Notes under the pieces: generated by a model
The model's input: the letters and a program-made list of their open reading frames with translations, nothing else
What the model was told of the DNA's origin: nothing
The model's database searches: none
Source of the DNA: Clostridia bacterium
Lineage (GTDB): Bacteria; Bacillota; Clostridia; Christensenellales; CAG-1252
Direction: 5' to 3'
Assembly (NCBI GenBank): GCA_017394805.1
Contig: JAFPXC010000007.1
Span: 65,093-129,092 of the forward strand
Length of the DNA stretch: 64,000 bases
Program-made: the position numbers and the translations under genes
Shown: piece after piece, positions 1 through 6,972 of the stretch
Numbering within the stretch: the first letter of the stretch is position 1
How the letters are laid out: each line of letters starts with the position of its first letter

Positions 1-95
1 CGCCCAAAGACGTCAAAGAGAACATCGCCAAAGAAGAGGCCGACAAGATCGCCGAGCAACTCAAAGCCATCGGTGCCGAGATCGAGCTCAAGTAA
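1..95 (+). CDS. rplL: 50S ribosomal protein L7/L12, C-terminal end (partial)
   Basis: Only the last 30 codons are in the window; the reading frame enters at base 3 and stops with TAA at 93-95. The residues end in the pattern VKENIAKEEADKIAEQL followed by AIGAEIELK, which is the conserved C-terminal helix and strand of L7/L12, the stalk protein that recruits translation GTPases to the ribosome. The intrinsic terminator just downstream fits the usual end of an rplJ-rplL transcription unit. The 5' part lies outside the window. Confidence 0.85.
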   Translation, partial: PKDVKENIAKEEADKIAEQLKAIGAEIELK

Positions 96-108
96 TTGGA
101 TTTATCTC

Positions 109-143
109 AACAAAGAAGTGGGGTTTTTCCCCACTTTTTTGTT
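109..143 (+). terminator. intrinsic terminator after rplL
   Basis: A perfect stem pairs AACAAAGAAGTGGGG with CCCCACTTTTTTGTT around a short T loop, and the 3' arm carries the T-run. It lies 13 bases after the rplL stop codon. Confidence 0.85.
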
Positions 144-213
144 GCAGTCGGTCGTATAGACCGCAACGTCGCATTTTCGCGGAGGTTTTCCGTCTAAAAG
201 CCTCCGAGATATT

Positions 214-1515
214 ATGATAGCGTCGGGGGTTATCGCCCTTGTCACATTCGTTATTCTCATGGCGTCCATTCTTTTCTTGCCCACGATCAAGGTGGGCAAG
301 GTGCGTTTGGGCACCTATTGGATGGTCGCTATGCTGGGCGCCGTCGTCCTGCTCTCGTGTCGTTTGGTGGACGCGGGGGACGTGTGGCGTATGCTTACCA
401 TGGAGGGAGACGTCAATCCGCTCAAGATTTTGGCGCTCTTTTTCGCTATGACGTTTTTGTCCGTGCTGTTGGACGAAGCGGGATTTTTCCGTTATTTGGC
501 GGCGAAGGCCGTGCGCCTCGCCCGCGCCAATCAATTCGCGCTGTTTTCGTCCCTGTACGCGTTGGCGGCTGTCCTCACCGTGTTCACGTCCAACGACGTC
601 GTCATTCTCACCCTGACGCCCTTTATTTGCTTCTTTTGCAAGAATACCGAGGCTGATCCCATTCCCTATCTCGTCGGCGAATTTGCCGCCGCCAACACTT
701 GGTCGATGATGCTCGTCATCGGCAATCCCACCAACATCTATTTGGCCACCTCGTGGGGCGTGGGGTTCGTGGACTATTTCAAAGTGATGGCTTTGCCTAC
801 TTTGGCGGCGGGCGTGGTGCAAATGGGCCTGATACTCTTGCTGTTTTTGCCCAAACTCAAACGCCCGTTGACGATACACGTGGACGATTACCGCATCGAC
901 AGCAAGCCCGACCTCATCGTGGGGCTCGTGCACATGGTCGCGTGCTTGGTGATGCTGGTGGTGTCGGGCTACGTGCAGGTGCCCATGTGGCTCATCGCCG
1001 TATGCGCCGCAGGCTCCCTTCTCGTGTGCACGGTGATCATACGGCTCGTCACGCGCAGGGGCTGGCGTTCCCTCGGACGGACGCTCGTCCGCTTGCCTTG
1101 GCAACTCGTGCCCTTCGTCTTGTCCATGTTCGTCATCGTGGTGTGTCTGGATACCCAAGGCATCTCGGCGCGTATCACCGCCGTATTGGGCGAAAAAGCG
1201 CCCGTTTGGGCGTATGGCGGGGCGTCCTACCTTGCTGCCAACCTCATCAACAATATTCCTATGAGTATGCTGTTCGCGGGGTTGCCCAAGGCGCTTTCGG
1301 GCGCCGCCTTGCGCGAGGCCGTCTTCGCCTCTATCGTGGGTAGCAACGTGGGCGCATTCCTCACGCCCATCGGCGCGCTGGCGGGCATCATGTTCACCGA
1401 TCTCACCCGCACGCACGACGTGCGATACGGCTTCCGCGAGTTCATTCGGTACGGACTGCTACTGTCGGTACCCACCATCGCCGTGGCGTTGGGCATTCTG
1501 TCTTTGCTCGTCTGA
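214..1515 (+). CDS. ArsB/NhaD-type (ion transporter superfamily) membrane permease
   Basis: A 433-residue polytopic inner-membrane protein with about eleven hydrophobic segments. The motif VIGNPTNIYLA near residue 170 and its pseudo-repeat NLINNIPMSMLF near residue 350 are the paired re-entrant signatures of the IT superfamily (ArsB, CitMHS, NhaD, SLC13). The family exchanges anions or cations such as arsenite, citrate or sodium; no ars regulator or ArsA lies nearby, so I would not call it an arsenite pump. No strong ribosome site is seen: a GGAGG at 181-185 sits 28 bases upstream inside a small inverted repeat (GGAGGTTTT with AAAAGCCTCC). The ATG at 214 is therefore only the most plausible start. 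Confidence 0.75.
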   Translation: MIASGVIALVTFVILMASILFLPTIKVGKVRLGTYWMVAMLGAVVLLSCRLVDAGDVWRMLTMEGDVNPLKILALFFAMTFLSVLLDEAGFFRYLAAKAVRLARANQFALFSSLYALAAVLTVFTSNDVVILTLTPFICFFCKNTEADPIPYLVGEFAAANTWSMMLVIGNPTNIYLATSWGVGFVDYFKVMALPTLAAGVVQMGLILLLFLPKLKRPLTIHVDDYRIDSKPDLIVGLVHMVACLVMLVVSGYVQVPMWLIAVCAAGSLLVCTVIIRLVTRRGWRSLGRTLVRLPWQLVPFVLSMFVIVVCLDTQGISARITAVLGEKAPVWAYGGASYLAANLINNIPMSMLFAGLPKALSGAALREAVFASIVGSNVGAFLTPIGALAGIMFTDLTRTHDVRYGFREFIRYGLLLSVPTIAVALGILSLLV

Positions 1516-1518
1516 CGG

Positions 1519-1547
1519 TTGAAATGGTAGGCCGAATGTGATATACT
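1519..1547 (+). promoter_or_regulatory. SigA-type promoter for the ATP-grasp gene
   Basis: TTGAAA at 1519-1524 and TATACT at 1542-1547 are separated by 17 bases. The ATG of the next gene follows about 30 bases later, so this gene probably has its own promoter. Confidence 0.6.
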
Positions 1548-1578
1548 GTATATAACTTGTTATGCGACGGAGAGTGTT

Positions 1579-2484
1579 ATGAAACGCGCGCTTATTCTCA
1601 TCAACGCCTATATGCGGATAGACAGCTATCTCTACCAGACTCGCCGACTTCGGGAGGAGTTGGCGCTTTTGGGCGTCGAGGCGGACGTCGTGCCCAACGC
1701 CGTTTGTTCCGCCGTGCTATCCCGCGACGGGGCGGTCTGCGGCGCATCCTTCGCCGACTACGATTTTTGCATTTATCTTGACAAAGATAAGTATCTCTCT
1801 TACCTTTTGGAGAAGACGGGGCTTCGCCTGTTCAATTCGGCCAAGGCCGTCGAATTGTGCGACGACAAGATGACCACCGCCGTGGCGTTGGCGGGGGAGG
1901 GCGTTCCCATGCCGCGCACCGTGGCGGGATTGTTGTGTTTCGACGCGGCCGCCGAGATACCCCTTTCGCTGTACGAACGGGTGGAGCAAGAGCTCGGCTA
2001 TCCTTTCGTATTCAAGACGAGTTACGGCTCGTTGGGCAAAGGCGTGTCGTTGGTGCACGACCGCGAGGAGTTCGCGGCGTTGGAGACCAAGTACAAATGC
2101 ACGCCCCACCTCTACCAGGAGTTCGTGGCGGCGTCGAGCGGCAAAGACGTGCGCGTTTTGGTGATAGGCGGCGCGGTCGCCTGTGCGATGGAGCGCCGTT
2201 CGGCGGGGGATTTCCGCTCCAATCTGGAGTTGGGCGGTACCGCAAAACCCTATGACGTACCCCCTCGTTTGGCGACATTATGCGTCAAAATAGCGGACGC
2301 GTTGGGGCTTGACTACTGCGGTATCGACCTGCTCGAGGACGGAGAGAAGTATCTTCTTTGCGAGGTCAATTCCAACGCTTTCTTCGGCGGAATGGAGCGC
2401 ACGACGGGCGTCAACGTCGCCCGAGCCTACGCCGAGTATATTTGCCGCACGGTCTACGGAGATATACCGCGACGCGGGGCGTAA
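1579..2484 (+). CDS. RimK-like ATP-grasp ligase
   Basis: A 301-residue cytoplasmic protein of the ATP-grasp fold, RimK/LysX branch. The ATP-binding part shows YPFVFKTSYGSLGKGV near residue 145 (nucleotide-binding Lys and glycine loop), HLYQEFV and DVRVLVIGG in the middle, and near residue 255 GIDLLEDG followed by LCEVNSNAF, the acidic/Asn cluster that coordinates magnesium. RimK-like enzymes form amide bonds between an acyl phosphate and an amine, often adding amino acids to peptides or small carriers. The substrate is not evident here: no carrier protein or peptide gene is adjacent, apart from the small Cys/Lys-rich peptide encoded on the other strand just downstream. GGAGAG precedes the ATG. 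Confidence 0.75.
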   Translation: MKRALILINAYMRIDSYLYQTRRLREELALLGVEADVVPNAVCSAVLSRDGAVCGASFADYDFCIYLDKDKYLSYLLEKTGLRLFNSAKAVELCDDKMTTAVALAGEGVPMPRTVAGLLCFDAAAEIPLSLYERVEQELGYPFVFKTSYGSLGKGVSLVHDREEFAALETKYKCTPHLYQEFVAASSGKDVRVLVIGGAVACAMERRSAGDFRSNLELGGTAKPYDVPPRLATLCVKIADALGLDYCGIDLLEDGEKYLLCEVNSNAFFGGMERTTGVNVARAYAEYICRTVYGDIPRRGA

Positions 2485-2594
2485 AACGCACGCGTACGCG
2501 TAGGCGGCGCTTTGACTAACCCTGCGAAGCCTTTGGAAATCCGTCGTCGACGGGTTGCATAGTCTACGAAAAGGCAAACCTCCGTATAAAAGCG

Positions 2595-2625
2595 AAACGG
2601 CTGAGAAAGTTCTCAGCCGTTTTTT
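2595..2625 (+). terminator. intrinsic terminator
   Basis: AAACGGCTGAGAA pairs with TTCTCAGCCGTTT and is followed by T residues on the plus strand. It would end transcription from the ATP-grasp gene, although it sits about 110 bases after its stop, and it abuts the 3' end of the minus-strand small gene. Confidence 0.75.
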
Positions 2626-2627
2626 GA

Positions 2628-2759
2628 TTATTTGCAGTTCTTTTTGCTGTCGCCGCAGTCGGTCGTACCGCAATCGGTCGCCGCGGACTTGGCGCACGAC
2701 TTTTTGGTGCTTTTCGTCGTGCCTTTGGTGTTTTTGCCGTTACTTTTCGTGGTTTTCAT
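2628..2759 (-). CDS. 43-residue Lys/Thr/Cys-rich small protein
   Basis: The call rests on a strong ribosome site: on the minus strand GGGAGGAATAGCG precedes the ATG at 2759 with ideal spacing. The predicted peptide has an N-terminal half made almost only of Lys, Thr, Ser, Asn and Gly and a C-terminal half with four cysteines (SCAK, TDCG, TDCG, KNCK). It has no hydrophobic segment. I do not recognise a family; the cysteine spacing does not fit the SCIFF maturase peptides. It could be a small metal-binding or post-translationally modified peptide, a spore component, or a basic nucleic-acid binder. A reading extending 27 residues upstream exists but lacks a ribosome site. Confidence 0.5.
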   Translation of the reverse strand: MKTTKSNGKNTKGTTKSTKKSCAKSAATDCGTTDCGDSKKNCK

Positions 2760-2859
2760 CGCTATTCCTCCCTTTTTATTTGCGGCTTTGGCGCCGTATG
2801 CTATCAGTATGCGACGGTGCGGGCACGTTTTGCATACCATCTTTTGGCACGGCTCGTCC

Positions 2860-2888
2860 GCATATCCCGAGGGCGTGGCGCATACGAC
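2860..2888 (+). promoter_or_regulatory. candidate SigE (mother-cell) sporulation promoter for spmAB
   Basis: GCATATC at 2860-2866, then exactly 14 bases, then CATACGAC at 2881-2888. This is close to the Bacillus SigE consensus (GCATATT, 14, CATACAAT). The position fits spmA-spmB, which is mother-cell expressed in Bacillus. The predicted start of transcription falls essentially on the spmA ATG, so the message would be nearly leaderless, or the match may be chance. Confidence 0.4.
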
Positions 2889-2893
2889 ATAGT

Positions 2894-3502
2894 ATGAACG
2901 TGGTGTTTGCGATACTTCTTATAGCGGGCGTGGTGCTCCTTGCCGTTTCTTCGCCTTCTTCGCTTCTCGGCGTTATGTTGGACGGCACGGCGGCAGCCGT
3001 GTCCCTGTCTCTCCGCTTGACGGGGGTGTACGCTTTGTGGATGGGCGTCTCCCAAATCGCCGAGGACAGCGGCGCGGATCGCTTTTTGGCCAAGTTGTAC
3101 CGCCCCCTTCTGTCGCGTCTTTTCCGCGGGGAGAGCGAACGCACGCAGGCGCTCGTCGGGCTCAATCTCACGGCCAACTTCTTAGGGCTGGGCGCCGCCG
3201 CCACGCCCTTGGGCATCGCCGCCGTCGAAAGTATGTCCAAGGGAGAAGAGGTCGCCACCGACAATATGATCCTCTTCTTCATTCTCAACGTCACCGCCGT
3301 GCAACTGTTGCCCACCACCGTTATGGCCTTGTTGGTTTCGCACGGTGCAAAAGAGGCTTCTTCTATCGTCTTGCCGTCCTTGTTGTCTTCCGTGCTCACC
3401 GCCGCCTTCGGCGTAACGGCGGTCTTCCTTTGCCGCTTCGTGGCGCGCAAAATACCCCTACGTACACGCAAAAACCGTGCAAACCGCCTTCTTACCCGTT
3501 AA
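2894..3502 (+). CDS. spmA: spore maturation protein A
   Basis: A 202-residue membrane protein with the nucleoside-recognition (Gate) domain. Diagnostic stretches are LTGVYALWMGVSQIAEDSG near residue 45 and FLGLGAAATPLGIAAVESM near residue 95, both typical of SpmA. In Bacillus subtilis SpmA and SpmB are needed for normal spore core dehydration. The ATG at 2894 was chosen because the first residues (MNVVFAILLIAG) align with the usual SpmA N-terminus; a longer reading to 2555 has no support. No good ribosome site lies in front of it. The reading frame overlaps the next gene by 26 bases, implying coupled translation. Confidence 0.88.
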   Translation: MNVVFAILLIAGVVLLAVSSPSSLLGVMLDGTAAAVSLSLRLTGVYALWMGVSQIAEDSGADRFLAKLYRPLLSRLFRGESERTQALVGLNLTANFLGLGAAATPLGIAAVESMSKGEEVATDNMILFFILNVTAVQLLPTTVMALLVSHGAKEASSIVLPSLLSSVLTAAFGVTAVFLCRFVARKIPLRTRKNRANRLLTR

Positions 3503-4010
3503 TATCGCCGACTATATTTTGCCCGTCACGGTGTTGGTGGTGGCGGTGGTAGGCTTGTTCGCCAAAGTGCCCTTGTTCGACAGTTTCGTCAAGGGCGCGT
3601 CCAAGGCCCTACGGGTGGTGGCAGGCGTTTTTCCCTATCTTGCGGCGGTGTTCGTGGTCATTCACCTCTTTGCGGCTTCGGGATTGCAGGATAAACTGTG
3701 TCAATTCCTCACCCCCCTCTTCTCTTGGTTGGGCGTGCCCGCCGAATTGGCGCCACTGCTCTTGGTCAAGCCCCTGTCGGGCTCGGGCTCGTTGGCCGTC
3801 TTGGAGCAAGTCATCGTGGACTACGGCGCGGACAGCTACGTCGCCCGCACGGCCGCCGTCCTCACGGGGTGCAGCGAGACCGTCTTTTACGTGGCCGCCG
3901 TCTATTTCGGCACGGTCAAAAATAAACGCCTTCGCTACGGCTTGCCCGTCGCCCTCTTGTGCACGGTCTTCGGCGCGGTGGTTTCCGCTTGGATCTGCCG
4001 CGTGCTCTGA
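3477..4010 (+). CDS. spmB: spore maturation protein B
   Basis: A 177-residue polytopic membrane protein, the usual length of SpmB, with the hallmark PLSGSGSLAVLEQ near residue 100 and TGCSETVFYVAAVYFG near residue 130. It forms a pair with the preceding spmA, and together they act in the mother cell in spore core dehydration. The overlap with spmA is in a different frame. The adjacent start ATG at 3477 lies inside the spmA 3' end and has no distinct ribosome site, as expected for a translationally coupled gene. Confidence 0.88.
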   Translation: MQTAFLPVNIADYILPVTVLVVAVVGLFAKVPLFDSFVKGASKALRVVAGVFPYLAAVFVVIHLFAASGLQDKLCQFLTPLFSWLGVPAELAPLLLVKPLSGSGSLAVLEQVIVDYGADSYVARTAAVLTGCSETVFYVAAVYFGTVKNKRLRYGLPVALLCTVFGAVVSAWICRVL

Positions 4011-4065
4011 CGGTCGTCGGAGCGAGGCAAGGCACGCTCGCGGATAAAGTAATAAAAATTTTTTC

Positions 4066-4094
4066 TTGTAAACCGCGCGATAATGTGCTACAAT
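4066..4094 (+). promoter_or_regulatory. SigA-type promoter
   Basis: TTGTAA at 4066-4071 and TACAAT at 4089-4094 are separated by 17 bases in an otherwise AT-rich stretch. They drive the group of co-directional genes starting at 4141. Confidence 0.7.
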
Positions 4095-4140
4095 ACTATA
4101 TACGGGCACGCTGACGTGCCGAGTAGTTAAGGCGGCGTAT

Positions 4141-4698
4141 ATGGACAAGTCGAGTACAAGCAAATTTTTATTGGGCGTAGGCGCGGTGGTGGTGCTCAAA
4201 GTGGTCTTCACGGTCATTTGGCAACTCATCAAGGTTTTAGCCAACGCCATCGTGTACTTCGGGTTGTACGTGCCTTTCTTCTATTTCATTTTGGGCTCGG
4301 TCTTCGTGGGCTTGGGCGCGTTCAGTTTCGGCGTGGTCAGCATCAATATGATTTTGTTCTACGTGGGGCTTACCTTGTGTTTCGGCGTTTCGGTGTGCAT
4401 TTTCGTGCGTTCGTACGGCAAGAAACCAGTGCGCACCGTGGTCGCGGGTTCGGCCGCCGCCATTCGTTCGGCCGCCGCTCGTCCCAACGCGCGCAAGAAA
4501 AAAACGCGCGTCATCGCCGACACCGCCGAGGAGTCCGCCGTGGCGTCCCGTCCCCTGCTTATCTATTACAGCCAGCAAAATCCCACGCATTTGGTGCACG
4601 AGTACGAGGATCATTTCGACGTCTATTTGGATGACAAGGTGCACCCCATCAGTTTTTTGTTCCGCAGGGAGAAACCCAAGGATATGACGGGAGTGTAG
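4141..4698 (+). CDS. unrecognised membrane protein with basic cytoplasmic tail
   Basis: A 185-residue protein that I do not recognise. The first about 100 residues hold three hydrophobic segments (roughly 8-30, 38-62 and 68-92). An Ala/Arg/Lys-rich linker (residues about 100-125, with a KKKTR cluster) follows, then a soluble tail containing LLIYYSQQNPTHLVHEYEDHF and VYLDDKVHPISFLF. The gene starts the transcription unit behind the promoter at 4066 and is followed after one base by the acetyltransferase-like gene, so the two are probably co-translated. Function unknown. Confidence 0.7.
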   Translation: MDKSSTSKFLLGVGAVVVLKVVFTVIWQLIKVLANAIVYFGLYVPFFYFILGSVFVGLGAFSFGVVSINMILFYVGLTLCFGVSVCIFVRSYGKKPVRTVVAGSAAAIRSAAARPNARKKKTRVIADTAEESAVASRPLLIYYSQQNPTHLVHEYEDHFDVYLDDKVHPISFLFRREKPKDMTGV

Positions 4699-4699
4699 T

Positions 4700-5623
4700 A
4701 TGACTGTTTGGTACGAGGGGATGCCCATTCCCGACAAGCGTCTGCTACCGCCTCAGCGTCGTCGCATTTGGGAACTGGATTTTTTGCGAGGTGTGTTCAT
4801 TCTGTTGATGGTGATGGATCACACCTTTTTTGATATCGGCTACCCCTATATGTTCGGGGAGGCGTGGCTTGGTTCGGGCAACGCCGCCGCCGTCAAAATG
4901 GTGGAGTTTTGTCGGTTCTATTGGGATCACCCCGTCCGCGAGTGGGTACACGACATGGTGTTGTGGGGGTTCTTCCTCTTGTGCGGCATGAGCGTGGCTT
5001 TCAGCCGCAACAACTACGTACATAGCGCCAAAATAGGGCTTTGCGCCGTCATTCTCACCTGTGGCACGTTGTTGGCCGAGGCTTGGGGAGTGGGTACGGG
5101 CATCGCCATTCGGTTCGGCGTATTGCATATGCTCGCGGTGTGCTCTATGCTGGTGGCGTTGGTCTACGGCGTCGTGCGGCGGCATCGCTTGCTGCAAATA
5201 TACGTCTTTTTCGGGTTGGGGCTGTTTTTCTACCTGTTCGGCGTGCTCTATCTCGACGCGCGCGCTTGGCCGGACGAGCCCGCGTGGCTTTGCGTCATCA
5301 GCGACGTGATGGGCAACGCCTACCTGTTTACCCCCGGCGATTGTTTCCCCGTCTTCGGCTATATGGAAGGGATGGTGGACTACTCGAAGTGGCTCGCCGT
5401 ACCCTTTATCACGCGCGTATTTTGGGGCGCGGCGTTGGTGCCCTTGCTCTATCCCGTCAAGCGCACGCTGTTGCCGCGGCTCGACCGCGCTTGGCACCGC
5501 CCCATCAGTTTCGTCGGGCGGCATACTCTGTTCATCGTCATTGCGCATCAGGTGGTCATTCCCTTGGTGCTGGCCCTCGTCACGGGGTGGTTCGTCACCC
5601 CCGGTGACTACGGCATTTTCTAG
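4700..5623 (+). CDS. heparan-alpha-glucosaminide N-acetyltransferase-like (DUF1624) membrane protein
   Basis: A 307-residue polytopic membrane protein. The N-terminal ELDFLRGVFILLMVMDHTFFD and central FGVLHMLAVCSMLVALV are the signatures of the HGSNAT catalytic domain family, in which acetyl groups are moved across a membrane from acetyl-CoA to a sugar amine. In bacteria these proteins are presumed envelope-glycan acyltransferases; the substrate is not shown by context. GGGAG precedes the ATG, which follows the previous stop by a single base. Compared with full-length family members it is short, covering mainly the catalytic membrane domain. Confidence 0.8.
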   Translation: MTVWYEGMPIPDKRLLPPQRRRIWELDFLRGVFILLMVMDHTFFDIGYPYMFGEAWLGSGNAAAVKMVEFCRFYWDHPVREWVHDMVLWGFFLLCGMSVAFSRNNYVHSAKIGLCAVILTCGTLLAEAWGVGTGIAIRFGVLHMLAVCSMLVALVYGVVRRHRLLQIYVFFGLGLFFYLFGVLYLDARAWPDEPAWLCVISDVMGNAYLFTPGDCFPVFGYMEGMVDYSKWLAVPFITRVFWGAALVPLLYPVKRTLLPRLDRAWHRPISFVGRHTLFIVIAHQVVIPLVLALVTGWFVTPGDYGIF

Positions 5624-5634
5624 GGAGGTATGGT

Positions 5635-6942
5635 ATGAAAAAGATAGCGATAGCCGGCGCGGGCGTCGGCGGTATGGTGTGTGCGTACTATTTGGCCCAA
5701 AACGGCTACGACGTCACGGTGTACGAGAAGCGCAAGGCGACCGAGTTGGCGTACGAATGGCACGACGATATCGCTATAGAGTCGTTTGAGACGGTGGGGC
5801 TGGGTGTGCCCCCCGAGAATATCCGCTATCCCAAGCGCAACTGGACGTTCGTGCCCCCAATGTCGGACTTGCACGTCTACGGCGGTCTGACGGAGCCGAC
5901 CGACGTTTCGGTGTCGCGGCGCGAATTTGCCGAATGGGTGATGCGCTTTGCCGTAGAGGCGGGTGCGCGTTTCGTGTTCGAGCAGCCCGTTGCGCTGTGG
6001 GTAGAGGGGGACGCCGTCAAAGGTCTTATCGTGGACGGCAAGCGAGAGGAGTACGCCTTGGTGGTGGACAACTGTGGCGTGGATAGCGCCCTTCGCGCGG
6101 CTTTGCCCGACTCGGCGGGCATTCAAAAGCATACCTTGCCCGACGAGGTATTTTGCGCCTATCGCGCCTTTTACAATCGCGTGGACGGCGTGGAAGTGGA
6201 CGACCACGAGACCAATCGCGCCTACCTATTGCACGAGGGCGGCAAGGGCATCAGCTGGTGCATAGCCGATCCGCGCTCGGACGAGGTGGACGTGCTCATC
6301 GGTCGGCAGGGCGCGTTGGACGAGACCACGCTTGCCGAACTGCTGACCAAATTGCGTGAGGACAATCCCGTATTGGGCGACGAGTTGCTTTCGGGCGGCA
6401 AGGTGTGCCGCATTCCCATTCGACACCCCCTGTGGGTGATGGTGACGGACGGCTACGCCGCGTTGGGCGACAGCGCTTTTATGACCATTCCTTTGCTCGG
6501 CTCGGGTTTGGCGGCCTCTATGGCGGCGGGGCGCTTCCTCGCCGAGACCGTGGTGGAGCGCCAAAGCGTCGGCAAAGAGGCCTTGTGGCATTATCAAGTG
6601 CGCTACTATTTGCATTGCGGCGCCGAGCATTGCGGCGTGGACGTGATGAAGCGGTGGCTCCTCACGGCGAACCCCGCGGACGTCAGGTGGCTGTTTGAAA
6701 GCGGCGTGCTGTCCAACAAGAATATCAACGACGGCGCGGCGGGCAAAAATATCCGCCTGGGACTTGGCGAATTGCTGCAAAAGGCCGCAAAAGGGTATAG
6801 ACGTATGGGGCTTTTGCTGAAATTATCGGGGTTGCTGTCCGACTGCAACAAGGCGGAGAAGATCGCGGGACAAATCCCCCGTGCCTACGACGAAACGCGC
6901 ATAAAAGAGTGGCGGACGAAACTCGACAAGATCTTCGAATAG
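5635..6942 (+). CDS. FAD-dependent oxidoreductase of the geranylgeranyl-reductase-like type
   Basis: A 435-residue soluble flavoprotein. The N-terminus IAGAGVGGMVCAYYLAQNGYDVTVYEK is a Rossmann FAD-binding site (GxGxxG with a terminal acidic residue). A second FAD-contact region, GYAALGDSAFMTIPLLGSGLAASM near residue 275, is the GD motif typical of the GGR/halogenase/para-hydroxybenzoate hydroxylase group. The substrate is not evident. GGGAGGT lies 8 bases before the ATG, and only 11 bases separate it from the upstream acetyltransferase-like gene, suggesting one operon from 4141 to about 8553. Confidence 0.78.
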   Translation: MKKIAIAGAGVGGMVCAYYLAQNGYDVTVYEKRKATELAYEWHDDIAIESFETVGLGVPPENIRYPKRNWTFVPPMSDLHVYGGLTEPTDVSVSRREFAEWVMRFAVEAGARFVFEQPVALWVEGDAVKGLIVDGKREEYALVVDNCGVDSALRAALPDSAGIQKHTLPDEVFCAYRAFYNRVDGVEVDDHETNRAYLLHEGGKGISWCIADPRSDEVDVLIGRQGALDETTLAELLTKLREDNPVLGDELLSGGKVCRIPIRHPLWVMVTDGYAALGDSAFMTIPLLGSGLAASMAAGRFLAETVVERQSVGKEALWHYQVRYYLHCGAEHCGVDVMKRWLLTANPADVRWLFESGVLSNKNINDGAAGKNIRLGLGELLQKAAKGYRRMGLLLKLSGLLSDCNKAEKIAGQIPRAYDETRIKEWRTKLDKIFE

Positions 6943-6972
6943 CCCTCCGAGCGACTTTTACTTGCACCAAAG

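Noticed and set aside
88-1416. A 442-codon minus-strand frame opposite the transporter gene
   Set aside because: It is highly charged and His-rich with no recognisable domain, whereas the plus-strand frame encodes a clear transporter with family motifs.
214-1515. Arsenite efflux pump call for the transporter
   Set aside because: The superfamily match is good but no arsR, arsC or arsA lies near, and the ion cannot be told from sequence.
2555-2893. Long N-terminal extension of spmA upstream of 2894
   Set aside because: The translated extension is Arg/Ser/Phe-rich without similarity to SpmA, lies antisense to the small-protein gene, and has no ribosome site.
3477-3502. Programmed frameshift joining spmA and spmB
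   Set aside because: Each frame has its own start and normal length; overlapping separate genes are usual for this pair.
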